Shown: positions 34,459 through 44,833 of the stretch, in pieces | Numbering within the stretch: the stretch's first letter is position 1 | Layout: the number at the start of each line of letters is the position of its first letter | Assembly (NCBI GenBank): GCA_030537145.1 | Contig: JAUNON010000015.1 | Coordinates: forward strand, 1 to 55,921 | Direction of reading: 5' to 3' | DNA: 55,921 nt | Source: Lachnospiraceae bacterium | GTDB lineage: Bacteria; Bacillota; Clostridia; Lachnospirales; Lachnospiraceae | Made by a program: the position numbers and the translations under genes | The notes under the pieces: model-generated | What the model saw: only the letters and a program-made list of their open reading frames with translations | Told to the model about the DNA's origin: nothing | The model's database searches: none

Positions 34459-35307
34459 TCATTTTGTTTCCATACGCTCTTTTCCCAGAATCCGATTCTC
34501 AGTAATCTCAATCTCTCCCTGCTTCAGCAGCCGTCCTACCGCCCGTTTGAAAGCATTTTTACTCAGTCCGAATTCCCGCTGGATGATCTCCGGGGATACC
34601 TTATCGTTAAAGGGAAGCACGCCGTCAAATTCGGCAATTACCCTTTTGACCAGCTCCACATCCTTGTCGATCTGCAGATAGGCTTTCTCCCGAACGCTTA
34701 GATTCAGCTTTCCGTCCTCTTTTACACGGGTCACTCTGGCCTCGATCACATCGCCGATGGAAAATTGTCCGGCAGCCTCCTGCTTCGGTATCAATGCGGA
34801 ATAGAGGTCATCTACCGCCACAAACACGCCGAAATTATCACTTGTTTCGTAGATCCGCCCCTTCACCTGATCCCCCGCCTGATAAGGAGAATCCTTCCGC
34901 AGATAGGGATACACATTCATAGTGGCGCACAGACGCTGGCTCTTGTCGATGTAGAGCGCTGCCAGGCATTCTTCCCCTTCCCTTACCTTTCTCGTCTGTT
35001 CCCGAAAGGGAAGCAGAAGATCCTTCTCCAGTCCCCATTCCAGAAATGCACCGATTTTTCCCACTTCCTTCACCTTCAGAAGGCCGATCCGGCCCAGTGT
35101 CAGTCCCGGAGTGCGCATCGTAGCAATCAGCCGGTCTCTGGAATCCTTATACAGAAAGACCCTTTCCATATCCCCCACCTGTGCCTCCTGCGGCACTTCC
35201 TTCTGGGGGAGCAAAACCTGCTGCTCTGCCTGTCCGTCCTGCAGATATACGCCAAACGCCACCTTTTTTACGATCTTCAATTCCTGCCATTCACCTAATT
35301 TTAACAT
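34459..35307 (-). CDS. cvfB: S1-like RNA-binding protein, CvfB/YitL family
   Basis: The 282 residues follow the CvfB layout: tandem S1-like OB-folds (LGEWQELKIVKKVAFGVYL; LKVKEVGKIGAFLEWGLEKDLLLPF; GDQVKGRIYETSDNFGVFVAV) and a C-terminal winged helix (ISPEIIQREFGLSKNAFKRAVGRLLKQG-like segment). CvfB binds RNA and affects virulence-factor and global expression in staphylococci; the role here is by family only. CGGGAGAAGATC precedes the ATG at 35307. It lies downstream of the thioesterase gene with a 134-bp gap. Confidence 0.9.
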   Translation of the reverse strand: MLKLGEWQELKIVKKVAFGVYLQDGQAEQQVLLPQKEVPQEAQVGDMERVFLYKDSRDRLIATMRTPGLTLGRIGLLKVKEVGKIGAFLEWGLEKDLLLPFREQTRKVREGEECLAALYIDKSQRLCATMNVYPYLRKDSPYQAGDQVKGRIYETSDNFGVFVAVDDLYSALIPKQEAAGQFSIGDVIEARVTRVKEDGKLNLSVREKAYLQIDKDVELVKRVIAEFDGVLPFNDKVSPEIIQREFGLSKNAFKRAVGRLLKQGEIEITENRILGKERMETK

Positions 35308-35441
35308 GATCTTCTCCCGGATTTTTCCATGCTCTGCAGCCGTCCAGTTCCTTCACAGCCGCCCTTATCTTTCTGCTGCCTTTCCTTTTACACTTCTCCT
35401 GTCCGAAGCAAAAAATCTCTTTTTCTCTGCTTCTCAACGTT

Positions 35442-36152
35442 TCACTCTGACAGGAATTCCACCACTGAATACGGCTTTCCTGCCGTATCGCACAACTGTA
35501 CTGTCACCTGATTTTCCAGGCGGCTTACCACGGGCGTCACCTCATCGTGCAGCCTCGCCTGCATCCTGTAGTCTGCCCGCATCTGGCGGATTCGAAATCC
35601 CTCCGGCAGATATTCCTGCGCCCAGGTAATATACTGCCCGTTATTGACATGATGATTTGTATCCAGATGCTGTTTTCCGATCAGGAAGGCTTCCTCCGGA
35701 AGCCCCCCTTCCGGGGCGCTGATTTTACGGGATGCATACTCCATCTCCAGCTTCGGTTCCTTCCCATAAAGATTTCCCATCTCCTGAGGGACACGGACCG
35801 GCCGCTGCTGCTGTGTGTCAAACAGTACCCATATACTATTGGCGCAGGCCGCCATTTCTCCGTTTCCGTCCAGCAGGGCGAAATTCCGCATTCCATAGAA
35901 GCTCTTAAAATCATACGCCCAGGTCTGGGAGGTCACCGGCTCACAAAGCCTGGGCAGCCGGCGGATGGCGATCTGCCAGGAGGATAAAATCCATGCCAGA
36001 TGCCGCTCCTTTAAATAACGGATACCCACCTCCAAATGCTCCGACTGGAATGTGGATGTATCCTGAAAATAATTCACCAGACCATTCAATGTCAGTCTGG
36101 CATTCTCATCAACCTCGCTGTAGCGGATTCTTCCGCTGAATTCATACTTCAT
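35442..36152 (-). CDS. Acyl-ACP thioesterase (FatA/Acyl-ACP_TE family)
   Basis: The enzyme hydrolyses acyl-ACP to free fatty acid. The 236-residue protein has the double hot-dog layout of bacterial FatA relatives: first repeat SEVDENARLTLNGLVNYFQD, then TWAYDFKSFYGMRNFALLDGNGE, and a second repeat whose DTNHHVNNGQYITWAQEYLPE holds the conserved Asp-Asn-His catalytic residues. Its start overlaps the isochorismatase-like gene by 11 bp. Chain-length preference cannot be seen. Confidence 0.92.
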   Translation of the reverse strand: MKYEFSGRIRYSEVDENARLTLNGLVNYFQDTSTFQSEHLEVGIRYLKERHLAWILSSWQIAIRRLPRLCEPVTSQTWAYDFKSFYGMRNFALLDGNGEMAACANSIWVLFDTQQQRPVRVPQEMGNLYGKEPKLEMEYASRKISAPEGGLPEEAFLIGKQHLDTNHHVNNGQYITWAQEYLPEGFRIRQMRADYRMQARLHDEVTPVVSRLENQVTVQLCDTAGKPYSVVEFLSE

Positions 36153-36702
36153 TCGTCTGCCTCACTGTCCTGCCTCTAATCTCCTTTGTCGCCTGCTTTG
36201 CAGAAATGACCCGCTCCTTCGTAATACAGCTTCGCAGTATCACCAAAGCAGCCTCGTGCTCGGCCGGGCCGGAGGTGGAGCCGCACAGATCTGTAATTAC
36301 AGAACAGTCCACCAGGTCATTGTAGCAGTCAAACGCACTGTGGAGCACACAGCAGCCCGTATTCACGCCCAGGAAATAAACCTTTTGGATGCCCTGCTCC
36401 TGCACAAACCGCTTCATTTCTTCGTTCCAGCAGCTATATTTATCCTTATCAAACACACGCTGCAGGGACGGCCGGAGCGTGTCCAGCACCCGGGCATCCG
36501 CCGTTCCCTCCATACAGTCCTTCCAGCCCTCAAAAACATAGCAGGCCGTATGCTCATTGTTTACGTATCTTGTCCCAACAATGCAGGCATCCGCCCCCTT
36601 TATGCTTTCCAGAAAGTCCAGGATTTTCCGGTCGATCCCTTCCGTATATTCATTCACAAATCCCTGCTGCATATCAATCACTGCAATCATAACCCTGCTC
36701 AT
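36142..36702 (-). CDS. Isochorismatase-like cysteine hydrolase
   Basis: The 186-residue protein has the family's Asp near the start (IAVIDMQQGFVNEYT), a central Lys region (FDKDKYSCW) and the catalytic Cys in FLGVNTGCCVLHSAFDCYN, with VITDLCGS after it. The group includes nicotinamidases, N-carbamoylsarcosine amidases and isochorismatases; specificity is not readable. GAAAGGAGAACGCT precedes the ATG at 36702. It leads an operon with the thioesterase (11-bp overlap) and perhaps cvfB. Confidence 0.88.
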   Translation of the reverse strand: MSRVMIAVIDMQQGFVNEYTEGIDRKILDFLESIKGADACIVGTRYVNNEHTACYVFEGWKDCMEGTADARVLDTLRPSLQRVFDKDKYSCWNEEMKRFVQEQGIQKVYFLGVNTGCCVLHSAFDCYNDLVDCSVITDLCGSTSGPAEHEAALVILRSCITKERVISAKQATKEIRGRTVRQTNEV

Positions 36703-36732
36703 AGCGTTCTCCTTTCGCTGCCGCTCCCAACT

Positions 36733-36761
36733 ATTATAACCTTATCTTTTCCATTCCACAA
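36733..36761 (-). promoter_or_regulatory. Promoter of the isochorismatase-thioesterase operon
   Basis: The minus strand has TTGTGG (36761-36756), 17 nt and a perfect TATAAT (36738-36733), 31 nt before the ATG. Confidence 0.75.
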
Positions 36762-36813
36762 CCGAAACCGTCACTTGTTCTTACGGGGCTGAACTGTTAC
36801 GTACCGGTTCCTC

Positions 36814-38148
36814 CTAGATCAAATGGAAATTCTTCCATTTTCCGCTCCGGAACCGCAGAATGTAACAAACGGAACGAAAGATCCAGTCAATCACCATGGC
36901 GATCCACACACCGATCGCCCCCATTCCGCAATAAATGCCCAGGATCACGCTGAAAGCGATCCGGAAAACGATCATGGAGCATACGGAGATACACATGGTA
37001 TATTTTATATCCCCGGCTGCCCGAAGCGAATAGGACAGGGTAAAGGATACTGGCCAGAGGAACATCGCCAGACCATTATGCATCCCTACCAAAATCAGCG
37101 AAAGCCGTCTGGCCTCCGGCGAAAGCGTGTAAAGATTCAGAATCGGATTTAAAAGCAGAAGAATGGTGATACAGGTAATCCCAACGATCCCGTAGGTGAT
37201 CTTTATCAGCCGCTTTGTATAATCCACCGCCTGCTTTGTATCACCCGCCCCGACACACTGGCCCACCACTGTAATCATAGCCAGGTTCATGGCATTGCCT
37301 CCCAGGATGCCCATTCCATCCAGGCTGTTTGCCACAGCATTGGCCGCAATCTGGGCAGTGCCGAAAACCGCAATGATACTGACTACCACCACACGGCCGC
37401 CCTGAAAAATACCGCTTTCCACACCGTTTGGCAGCGCAATTTTCAGGACTCTCTTTATCATACTTCCATTCCAGTGAAATACGGTGCCAGCCTCTATATG
37501 TACCTCATTCTTTTTTCTGCAGACCAGAATGGTCTGTGCCACGCAGGCTGCCGCCCTGGCCGCCAGTGTGGCGATGGCAGCGCCGGCCACGCCCATCCCG
37601 CAGCCAAAAATCAGAATGCTGTTTCCAATGATATTGATCACATTCATACCTGCGGAAATATACATGGGAACTCTGGAGTTTCCCATGGAACGGTAGATCG
37701 CCGCACCGGAATTATACACTGCCAGAAACGGATAGGAATAAGCGGAAAGGATCAGATAGGTAAGGGCGCTTTCCATTACTTCCGGCTCAATCGATCCAAA
37801 CAGCAGCCGCAGCATATGCTCCCGGAAAAGCAGGGCTGCCGCCATGATCCCCAGAGAAATCAGGGCCGTCACCAGAATAAGCTGCCCCGCTCCCTCACAA
37901 GCCCCTTTCCGGTTCTTGCTGCCCAGGTATTGGGAAATAATCACCGCCCCTCCCGTAGAGATTGCGGCAAAAATGCTGATCAGCAGGTTATTAATCATAT
38001 CCACCAAGGATACGCCGGAGATCGCCGCCTCCCCCGCATAGGAAATCATCATGGTATCTGCAATTCCCACCGTCATGGCCAAAAGCTGCTCGATCACCAG
38101 CGGAATAATCAGCGCCCGCAGGGCTTTCCTGGAAAACATTTCATTCAT
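36814..38148 (-). CDS. MATE-family multidrug/organic cation efflux transporter
   Basis: The 444-residue protein has about 12 membrane helices in two related halves, with MATE signatures such as LALRALIIPLVIEQLLAMTVGIADTMM-like opening and the repeated LPNGVESGIFQGGRVVV in the second half. Such pumps use sodium or proton gradients. The ATG at 38148 (MNEMFSRKAL) has GGGAGAGAGAAAAACG before it; an ATG at 38175 is an alternative with GAGGGGC directly before it. The substrate is unknown and no regulator is adjacent. Confidence 0.9.
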   Translation of the reverse strand: MNEMFSRKALRALIIPLVIEQLLAMTVGIADTMMISYAGEAAISGVSLVDMINNLLISIFAAISTGGAVIISQYLGSKNRKGACEGAGQLILVTALISLGIMAAALLFREHMLRLLFGSIEPEVMESALTYLILSAYSYPFLAVYNSGAAIYRSMGNSRVPMYISAGMNVINIIGNSILIFGCGMGVAGAAIATLAARAAACVAQTILVCRKKNEVHIEAGTVFHWNGSMIKRVLKIALPNGVESGIFQGGRVVVVSIIAVFGTAQIAANAVANSLDGMGILGGNAMNLAMITVVGQCVGAGDTKQAVDYTKRLIKITYGIVGITCITILLLLNPILNLYTLSPEARRLSLILVGMHNGLAMFLWPVSFTLSYSLRAAGDIKYTMCISVCSMIVFRIAFSVILGIYCGMGAIGVWIAMVIDWIFRSVCYILRFRSGKWKNFHLI

Positions 38149-38268
38149 CGTTTTTCTCTCTCCCAAAACTTTCATGCCCCTCAATCCTGAGGGGAGAAGG
38201 CATTTTTTGCGCCGGATGCAAGTTGCGCAGCAATAAATTACCTTATGCATCCGTGCACATCACCGCAC

Positions 38269-38309
38269 AAAAAAGGGGCTGTTGCAAAATCGAATTTGCG
38301 ACGGCACCC
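38269..38309 (-). terminator. Terminator of the PAP2 gene
   Basis: GGGGCTGTTGCAAAAT (38275-38290) pairs with ATTTGCGACGGCACCC (38294-38309) with two mismatches, then TTTTTTG on the minus strand, 16 bp after the PAP2 stop. Confidence 0.75.
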
Positions 38310-38324
38310 TTAAATAATACAAAA

Positions 38325-39005
38325 CTAATAGCTTCTGCGCAGATACCCTTTTCTGCAATGAGCAGCCTCATCCTGGAATACAGATTCACAGAACATCTGC
38401 AGCGCCACGCTCATCAGCACACCCAGAGATACGTCCACCACCGAGTGCTGCTTTAAGAACATGGTAGATAAGATAATCGAGATCGTAAGGACACCCGCAA
38501 AGGCCCGGACCCCTCTCTTCTTTTTTAGCTGCGGACTGCCATTTATGGCATAAAAGAGCGCCAGCGAATTAAATACATGGATGCTGGGAAGGATATTCGT
38601 AGGAGTATCCACTGCGTACAGCATTTTTACCATCTGAGTAAAAATATTGTGATTGGCGAATACCTCCGGACGCAGGTCCTGCTTATTCGGATAAATGCAG
38701 CTTACCAGCAGGAAGATCGTCATACCCAGCGCCAGTACGGATACAAGCTGATAATACTCTCTCCGATTTTCACACCGGAAAATAAACCAACAGACCCCCC
38801 ATACCATATAAACAAACCAGAGCAGATACGGAATAATGAAATATTCACAAAACGGAATCTGATCATCCAGCCAGCTATGTATCACATGATAATGCCGATG
38901 TCCCGCCTGCTCCAGAATCGTAAAACCGATCAAATAAAAAATCATGTAAAATATAATCCAGAAGCTATGCCTATACTTTCCAAAAACGTTCTTTATCTTT
39001 TCCAT
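38325..39005 (-). CDS. PAP2-family membrane phosphatase
   Basis: The 226-residue protein has about six membrane helices and the three PAP2 phosphatase motifs: KQDLRP (motif 1, short form), the PSIHVFNS motif (in place of PSGH), and STMFLKQHSVVDV, where the active-site His is followed by Asp. Substrates of the family are phosphatidic acid, undecaprenyl pyrophosphate or inositol phospholipids. The PSIH form is typical of the inositol phosphorylceramide synthase-like subgroup. The gene stands alone with its own promoter and terminator. The ATG at 39005 follows GGGGAGATGGC. Confidence 0.88.
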   Translation of the reverse strand: MEKIKNVFGKYRHSFWIIFYMIFYLIGFTILEQAGHRHYHVIHSWLDDQIPFCEYFIIPYLLWFVYMVWGVCWFIFRCENRREYYQLVSVLALGMTIFLLVSCIYPNKQDLRPEVFANHNIFTQMVKMLYAVDTPTNILPSIHVFNSLALFYAINGSPQLKKKRGVRAFAGVLTISIILSTMFLKQHSVVDVSLGVLMSVALQMFCESVFQDEAAHCRKGYLRRSY

Positions 39006-39116
39006 GCCATCTCCCCATTTTCAAAGCCCGCCCTGTTCCCCCGCAGGGCAGGAAAAACTGCTGCCGGATCTAACCGGCCGCCTCCTGTTTTATGGATCTA
39101 TTTATTACAACGATTT

Positions 39117-39144
39117 ATTTTAGCACTTTCCTTCATATTTTCAA
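39117..39144 (-). promoter_or_regulatory. Promoter of the PAP2 gene
   Basis: The minus strand has TTGAAA (39144-39139), 16 nt and TAAAAT (39122-39117), with a leader of about 105 nt. Confidence 0.65.
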
Positions 39145-39257
39145 TTAGCATAATTCCGAATTTTTCCGGCTATTTCCCTTTAAATTTATATAACAGTTCA
39201 AATACCTTCCCTGCCCCATACAGAAATCCCTTTCAAAACTGCTTCCATGCCGGGATT

Positions 39258-41201
39258 TTACTGCGTATTTTCCTGGATGCGGCTTTCCTCCTTCGGTTCC
39301 CCGGACGGTTCCGTTCCTTCTACCCGATGGAAGATCTCCATAAATTCCTTGCCGGTAATGGTTTCCCGCTCGATCAGGAAGGCAGCAATCTGATCCAGTG
39401 TGCTTCTGTGCTCGTTCAGCAGGCGTTTGGCCTCCTCATAGGATTCCTTCAGGACACGCATTACTTCCTTATCCACCTCTGCCGCTGTGACATCGCTGCA
39501 GTTCAGTACAGTACGGCCATTATCCAGATACTGGTTTGCCGCGCTCTCCAGGCCCATCAGACCAAACTTCTCCGACATGCCATACTGCGTAATCATGGCC
39601 CGGGCCACCTTGGTCGCCTTCTCAATATCATTTGCAGCTCCTGTCGTTACCGTATCGAACACAATCTCTTCTGCCGCACGGCCTCCTACGAATTCCACCA
39701 GCATCGCCCGGATCTCCCGCTCCGTATTCAGGAACTTTTCCTCCTCCGGCACGTTCATCACATAGCCCAGGGCTCCCATCGTACGGGGCACGATGGTAAT
39801 CTTCTGCACCGGCTCGGAATCCTTCTGCAGGGCACTTACCAGCGCATGTCCCACCTCATGATAGGATACGATACGCCGCTCCTCCTTGCTGAGAATACGG
39901 TCCTTCTTTTCTTTTCCCACCAGAACGATCTCCACCGCTTCAAACAGATCCGCCTGAGACACCACATTTCTGCCCTTCTTAACAGCCAGGATAGCGGCCT
40001 CGTTGATCATATTGGCCAAATCGGAGCCCACTGCTCCGGAGGTAGCCAGCGCAATGGCCTCCAGATCCACCGTCTCGTCCATGCGCACGTTTTTCGCATG
40101 AACCTTCAGTACATCTACACGGCCCTTCAGATCCGGCTTATCCACGATCACTCTCCGGTCGAAACGGCCCGGTCGCAGCAGCGCCTGATCCAGAACCTCC
40201 GGACGGTTGGTGGCAGCCAGGATCAGCAGACCCTTGGACGTATCAAACCCGTCCATTTCCGACAAAAGCTGATTCAGAGTCTGCTCCCGCTCGTCATTGC
40301 CGCCGAAATGATTGTCACGGCTCTTACCGATGGCATCAATCTCATCGATAAAAATAATGCAGGGTGCATTTTTCTTCGCCTCTTCAAACAGATCCCGGAC
40401 ACGGGACGCACCTACGCCCACAAACATCTCTACAAAATCGGAACCGGAAAGTGAAAAGAAGGGACATTTCGCCTCTCCTGCCACCGCCTTTGCCAGAAGG
40501 GTCTTTCCGGTACCGGGAGGGCCCACCAGTAAAGCGCCCTTCGGCAGCTTTGCGCCGATCTTCGTATATTTTCCGGGATTCTCCAGGAAATCCACCACCT
40601 CCTGCAGGGATTCCTTCGCTTCGTCCTGGCCGGCCACATCCTTAAAGGTAACACCGGTCTCCTTCTGGACATACACCTTGGCCTTGCTCTTTCCCACACC
40701 CATCATGCCTCCGCCGGAGGACATTTTGCGCATTACCACTCCCAGCAGAATCCAGATCAGAATCAGGGGTGCAAAGGACAGCACCACATTTAGAATTAGA
40801 TTCGTAGTCGTATCCGGTATTTTTTCGGAAAACTTGACGCCCGCATCATCCAGGCGTTTTACCAGATCCGGATCCTCCATCCTTCCGGCATAGCCCGTAT
40901 AATAGGAAATCTCCACTCCGCTGGTGGCAAATGGCTGACTCTTGGGAATAATGGTCAGCTTATCATTCTCAAATACCACCTTATCCACCAGGCCTTTGTC
41001 CACCATCGCCAGGAATTCATCATAGGTAATCTCCTGAGAGGTGGTATCCTTTATCATATTGTTAAAAAAGCTCATAAGCACCAGCGTCACCAGCGTCACC
41101 ACAATAAAAATCATAATTGTGGAATGATTTTTATTTCCTCCTGGTCCTCTGTTTCCATTCGGATCGCCACCAGGCCCATTATTTCTCTGATTGTTGTCCA
41201 T
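39258..41201 (-). CDS. ftsH: ATP-dependent zinc metalloprotease FtsH
   Basis: This 647-residue membrane AAA+ protease degrades membrane and regulatory proteins. It has an Asn/Gly-rich head, a first helix (about 29-48), a periplasmic-side domain, a second helix (about 137-155), Walker A GPPGTGKT, Walker [13 protein letters not shown], the second region of homology [19 protein letters not shown], and the zinc site HEVGH. AGGAGGAAAAA precedes the ATG at 41201, so an ATG 11 codons upstream was discarded. It is monocistronic and divergent from pyrG. Confidence 0.97.
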   Translation of the reverse strand: MDNNQRNNGPGGDPNGNRGPGGNKNHSTIMIFIVVTLVTLVLMSFFNNMIKDTTSQEITYDEFLAMVDKGLVDKVVFENDKLTIIPKSQPFATSGVEISYYTGYAGRMEDPDLVKRLDDAGVKFSEKIPDTTTNLILNVVLSFAPLILIWILLGVVMRKMSSGGGMMGVGKSKAKVYVQKETGVTFKDVAGQDEAKESLQEVVDFLENPGKYTKIGAKLPKGALLVGPPGTGKTLLAKAVAGEAKCPFFSLSGSDFVEMFVGVGASRVRDLFEEAKKNAPCIIFIDEIDAIGKSRDNHFGGNDEREQTLNQLLSEMDGFDTSKGLLILAATNRPEVLDQALLRPGRFDRRVIVDKPDLKGRVDVLKVHAKNVRMDETVDLEAIALATSGAVGSDLANMINEAAILAVKKGRNVVSQADLFEAVEIVLVGKEKKDRILSKEERRIVSYHEVGHALVSALQKDSEPVQKITIVPRTMGALGYVMNVPEEEKFLNTEREIRAMLVEFVGGRAAEEIVFDTVTTGAANDIEKATKVARAMITQYGMSEKFGLMGLESAANQYLDNGRTVLNCSDVTAAEVDKEVMRVLKESYEEAKRLLNEHRSTLDQIAAFLIERETITGKEFMEIFHRVEGTEPSGEPKEESRIQENTQ

Positions 41202-41246
41202 TTTTTCCTCCTCATACATAAGTCGGTTCTCCAACTATGTCTTATT

Positions 41247-41275
41247 ATTATAAATATACGTTTTCCATAAATCAA
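41247..41275 (-). promoter_or_regulatory. Sigma-A promoter of ftsH
   Basis: The minus strand reads TTGATT (41275-41270), 17 nt, TATAAT (41252-41247), 45 nt before the ATG. I saw no CtsR or CIRCE box in it. Confidence 0.8.
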
Positions 41276-41423
41276 TACTTCAAAAAAAAATAAATATAAA
41301 TGTTTTCTTAAATTCTGCGATTTAGACGTAGATTTCTTACGGCATTGGATGTATAATATCATAATTATTGTAAAAAGAGAAACCGTTAGGACACAAGATT
41401 TGATGTTTTCGAAGGAGGAAAGT

Positions 41424-43034
41424 ATGCCAGTAAAATACGTTTTCGTAACAGGCGGCGTGGTTTCAGGTCTTGGCAAGGGAATCACCGCAGCTTCCCTGGG
41501 CCGTCTTTTAAAAGCCCGCGGCTACAAAGTGACCATGCAGAAATTTGACCCCTACATTAACATTGACCCGGGAACTATGAATCCGATCCAGCACGGAGAA
41601 GTTTTCGTTACGGATGACGGTGCGGAAACAGACCTGGATCTGGGCCATTACGAACGCTTTATTGATGAAAGCCTGACAAAAAATTCCAATGTCACCACCG
41701 GAAAAATTTACTGGTCCGTTCTGCACAAGGAGCGCCGGGGAGATTACGGCGGCGGTACGGTGCAGGTGATTCCTCATATTACAAATGAAATTAAGAGCCG
41801 TTTCCACCGGGATTTCACTTCCAATGACACCAGCATTGCCATTATTGAGGTGGGAGGCACCGTAGGCGATATCGAAAGTCAGCCCTTCCTGGAGGCGATC
41901 CGTCAGTTCCAGCACGAGATCGGCCATGAAAATGCAATTTTAATACACGTTACCCTGATCCCTTACCTGAAGGCCTCCGGCGAAATGAAAACGAAGCCCA
42001 CCCAGGCCAGCGTAAAGGAGCTGCAGGGTATGGGAATCCAGCCGGATATTATCGTCTGCCGTTCGGAATATCCCCTGGGCCAACAGCTAAAGGATAAGAT
42101 CGCCCTTTTCTGTAATGTTCCCAGCAATCATGTTCTGCAGAATCTGGATGTGGAATACCTGTATGAAGCCCCCCTGGCCATGGAAAAGGAAAATCTGGCC
42201 CAGGTAGCCTGCGAATGTCTCCATCTGGACTGCCCGGAACCCGACTTAAACGATTGGGAATCGATGGTGGAGGCTTTGCGCAATCCCACCAAGGATGTGA
42301 CCATCGCCCTGGTAGGAAAATATACCCAGCTGCACGATGCTTATATCAGCGTGGTAGAAGCCTTAAAGCATGGCGGCATTGCGGCGCGGGCCACTGTTCA
42401 TATTAAATGGATCGACTCCGAAATCTTAAACGAAGAAAATGTGCGGGAACAGCTCTCAGAGGTGGACGGTATCCTGGTGCCCGGCGGCTTTGGAGACCGT
42501 GGTATTGATGGAATGATCGTAGCCATCCGCTACGCAAGAGAACATCAGATTCCCTTCCTGGGACTTTGCCTGGGTATGCAGCTTTGCATTGTAGAATATG
42601 CAAGACACGTGGTGGGCTACGCAGACGCTCACAGCATTGAGCTGGATCCCCAGACTACCCATCCGGTCATTGCCCTGATGCCCGACCAGAACGGGGTGGA
42701 GGATATCGGCGGAACCCTTCGTCTGGGCTCCTATCCCTGTATTCTGGACCAGACCACAAAAGCCTGCCAGTTATACGGCACCGATCAGATTCATGAGCGC
42801 CACAGACACCGTTATGAGGTAAACAATGACTTCCGCAAAGCCCTGACCGAGCATGGCCTGACCCTCTCCGGCCTTTCTCCGGACGGACGTATCGTGGAAA
42901 TGATCGAGCTGAAGGAGCATCCCTTCTACATTGGAACGCAAGCTCATCCGGAGCTGAAGTCCCGTCCCAACCGTCCGCACCCGCTGTTTCGCGGTTTCGT
43001 AGAAGCAGCCTTGGCACATAAGGATACGAAATAG
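41424..43034 (+). CDS. pyrG: CTP synthase
   Basis: PyrG aminates UTP to CTP with glutamine and ATP. The 536-residue protein has the synthetase domain ([15 protein letters not shown]-loop; [27 protein letters not shown]) and a glutamine amidotransferase domain with the catalytic Cys in [10 protein letters not shown] and the His/Glu pair near the C-terminus ([11 protein letters not shown]). GAAGGAGGAAAGT precedes the ATG at 41424; an upstream ATG in the same frame has no ribosome binding site. TATAAT at 41353-41358 may be its -10, but the -35 is unclear. I see no G-run leader like that of B. subtilis pyrG. Confidence 0.97.
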   Translation: MPVKYVFVTGGVVSGLGKGITAASLGRLLKARGYKVTMQKFDPYINIDPGTMNPIQHGEVFVTDDGAETDLDLGHYERFIDESLTKNSNVTTGKIYWSVLHKERRGDYGGGTVQVIPHITNEIKSRFHRDFTSNDTSIAIIEVGGTVGDIESQPFLEAIRQFQHEIGHENAILIHVTLIPYLKASGEMKTKPTQASVKELQGMGIQPDIIVCRSEYPLGQQLKDKIALFCNVPSNHVLQNLDVEYLYEAPLAMEKENLAQVACECLHLDCPEPDLNDWESMVEALRNPTKDVTIALVGKYTQLHDAYISVVEALKHGGIAARATVHIKWIDSEILNEENVREQLSEVDGILVPGGFGDRGIDGMIVAIRYAREHQIPFLGLCLGMQLCIVEYARHVVGYADAHSIELDPQTTHPVIALMPDQNGVEDIGGTLRLGSYPCILDQTTKACQLYGTDQIHERHRHRYEVNNDFRKALTEHGLTLSGLSPDGRIVEMIELKEHPFYIGTQAHPELKSRPNRPHPLFRGFVEAALAHKDTK

Positions 43035-43035
43035 T

Positions 43036-43068
43036 AAAAAGGGGCTGTCGCATTCGTGCGACAGCCCC
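43036..43068. terminator. Bidirectional terminator between pyrG and the GyrI-like gene
   Basis: GGGGCTGTCGCA (43041-43052) and TGCGACAGCCCC (43057-43068) make a perfect 12-bp stem with a UUCG tetraloop. AAAAA precedes it and a T-rich tract follows a little later, so it serves the minus-strand gene best and probably pyrG too. Confidence 0.88.
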
Positions 43069-43090
43069 ATCATTTAACGATTTTTTAAGT

Positions 43091-43657
43091 TCATTCCATT
43101 TTCCGTACCGGCCTGACAAATTTCCAGAACCGTTCCGGATCGTGATAAAAGTAAAACACTCTGCCGGGAGTGGTATCAAGACAATACCCGGTTGACGCAT
43201 AGTCAAAGGCCTTCATGGCCGCTTCTATCTTCTCTTCCACACTCTGATTTTCTTTCTCGTAGTCGAAGGGGCCGTGCTCAAAAACGATGTATTCCGCTTC
43301 CGGAACATCCATCAGAAGCATTTGGGAAGGCACATCGCCGTTATAATCTAACGGAAGCCGTACACCATAACATTCCGCCAGCGGAATCCCCCAACTGCAT
43401 ATTCTGCCTGACGGATCATTGAGATAAGCCATGATCTGACCGCTTCCACTATTTGCATCACTGCCTCCCATATCGTCCAATTTGTCTTTGATGTTGTCCA
43501 ATAAACCGCAGATCGTCTCCCAATCCTGGCCCGGAATGAGACTTTGTTTCTGCCAGAAGTCCCAATATCCAATACTTTCATAGTTTCTAATATGCAAAAA
43601 CTTGTGCGCCGGAATTGTCACAAAATATGTCTTGATATCTTTTGCTGTTCTCTCCAT
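43091..43657 (-). CDS. GyrI-like small-molecule-binding domain protein without DNA-binding part
   Basis: The 188-residue protein resembles the effector-binding domain that ends many AraC-type regulators (GyrI-like/SOUL fold): FVTIPAHKFLHIRNYESIGYWDFW, AECYGVRLP, EAEYIVFEHGPFDYEKEN and YYHDPERFWKFVRPV-like C-terminus. No helix-turn-helix is present. It may be a stand-alone ligand-binding or hydrolase protein, or a regulator that has lost its DNA-binding half. The ATG at 43657 is chosen because GGAGTAAGAG stands before it; one 8 codons upstream lacks a ribosome binding site. Confidence 0.75.
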   Translation of the reverse strand: MERTAKDIKTYFVTIPAHKFLHIRNYESIGYWDFWQKQSLIPGQDWETICGLLDNIKDKLDDMGGSDANSGSGQIMAYLNDPSGRICSWGIPLAECYGVRLPLDYNGDVPSQMLLMDVPEAEYIVFEHGPFDYEKENQSVEEKIEAAMKAFDYASTGYCLDTTPGRVFYFYHDPERFWKFVRPVRKME

Positions 43658-43717
43658 ATCTCTTACTCCATTTTCCCTCATTTCGACTGTTCTGTCTTGT
43701 ATTACTGCACAAATCCC

Positions 43718-44833
43718 CTAAATTTCAATCAGCTCATATTCCGAATTACCCAGCCCGATTTTTACCGCATGTTCAATGGCAGATTTCCAGTTCGTATCCG
43801 GGCCTACCGTAGTAAAATGGTCATGGTGGTCATGATGCGCCGCAATCTGCTCGCCTAACTGGCTGTTGGCAATCGGCGTCTGCGCATTGACCGCATCCAC
43901 GCAGGCCATATCTAAGGCCACCGGGTCAAAGGATGCAAACATACCTACATTAGGGATGATAGCCGCATCATTCTCGGCATGGCAATCGCACTGAGGCGAT
44001 ACATCCACCACCATATTAATATGGAAATTCGGTCTGCCATCGCAGACTGCCATGCTGTATTCCGCAATCTTACAGTTTAAGATATCGTTGGACTCATCGG
44101 ATGCAGCCAATACAGCGTCCTTGGGACAGACTCCGATACAGCGTCCGCAGCCCACACATTTGTTGTGGTCAATGCTGGCCTTGCGGTCTGTGATGGAGGG
44201 TGCGTCATGGGCACAGATCTTCTTACATTTTCCGCAGCCCACACACAGCTCCTGATTTACATGGGGCTTTCCTGCACTGTGCATTTCCATCTTTCCCGCC
44301 CTGGAGCCTCCGCCCATGCCCAAATTCTTCAATGCGCCGCCGAAGCCTGCGCACTCATGGCCCTTAAAATGGTTCAGGGAAATCACGATATCCGCATCCA
44401 TCAAAGCCCGGCCGATCTTTGCTTCCTTCACATATTCGCCGTTGCGCACCGGAACCAGCTCTTCATCCGTCCCCTTCAGCCCATCTGCGATAATCACATG
44501 ACAATCTGTGGAAAACGGAGAGAATCCGTTCTCATAGGCGGAATCCATATGGTCCAGCGCATTCTTTCTGCCGCCCACATACAGCGTATTACAGTCTGTC
44601 AGGAAGGGCTTTCCTCCCAGCTCTTTTACCACATCCACCACCGCTCTGGCATAATTCGGGCGCAGGAAAGCCAGATTGCCCGGTTCTCCAAAGTGAATCT
44701 TGATCGCCACAAACCGATTCTCAAAACCAATCTCACCAATGCCCGCTGTTTTGATCAGCCGCTTCAGCTTCTTGGGCAGCGTTTCCCCGTTTCGGGTACG
44801 CATATCGGTAAAGTAAACCTTGGATTTTTCCAT
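43718..44833 (-). CDS. DUF362 family iron-sulfur protein
   Basis: The 371-residue protein has a DUF362 domain (VAIKIHFGEPGNLAFLRP, DIVISLNHFKGHECAGFGGALKNLGMG) interrupted by two ferredoxin-type clusters at about residues 190-245: CVGCGKCKKIC and CVGCGRCIGVC, each expected to bind a [4Fe-4S] cluster. A His-rich stretch (HHDHHDHF) lies near the end. The function of the family is not settled; electron transfer is likely. AAGGAGGATAGGAAAA precedes the ATG at 44833. Confidence 0.92.
   Translation of the reverse strand: MEKSKVYFTDMRTRNGETLPKKLKRLIKTAGIGEIGFENRFVAIKIHFGEPGNLAFLRPNYARAVVDVVKELGGKPFLTDCNTLYVGGRKNALDHMDSAYENGFSPFSTDCHVIIADGLKGTDEELVPVRNGEYVKEAKIGRALMDADIVISLNHFKGHECAGFGGALKNLGMGGGSRAGKMEMHSAGKPHVNQELCVGCGKCKKICAHDAPSITDRKASIDHNKCVGCGRCIGVCPKDAVLAASDESNDILNCKIAEYSMAVCDGRPNFHINMVVDVSPQCDCHAENDAAIIPNVGMFASFDPVALDMACVDAVNAQTPIANSQLGEQIAAHHDHHDHFTTVGPDTNWKSAIEHAVKIGLGNSEYELIEI

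Noticed and set aside
38577..40454. A 625-codon plus-strand frame opposite the PAP2 and ftsH genes
   Set aside because: It is the mirror of ftsH codon structure, spans two genes and the gap between them, has no ribosome binding site and no recognisable domain.
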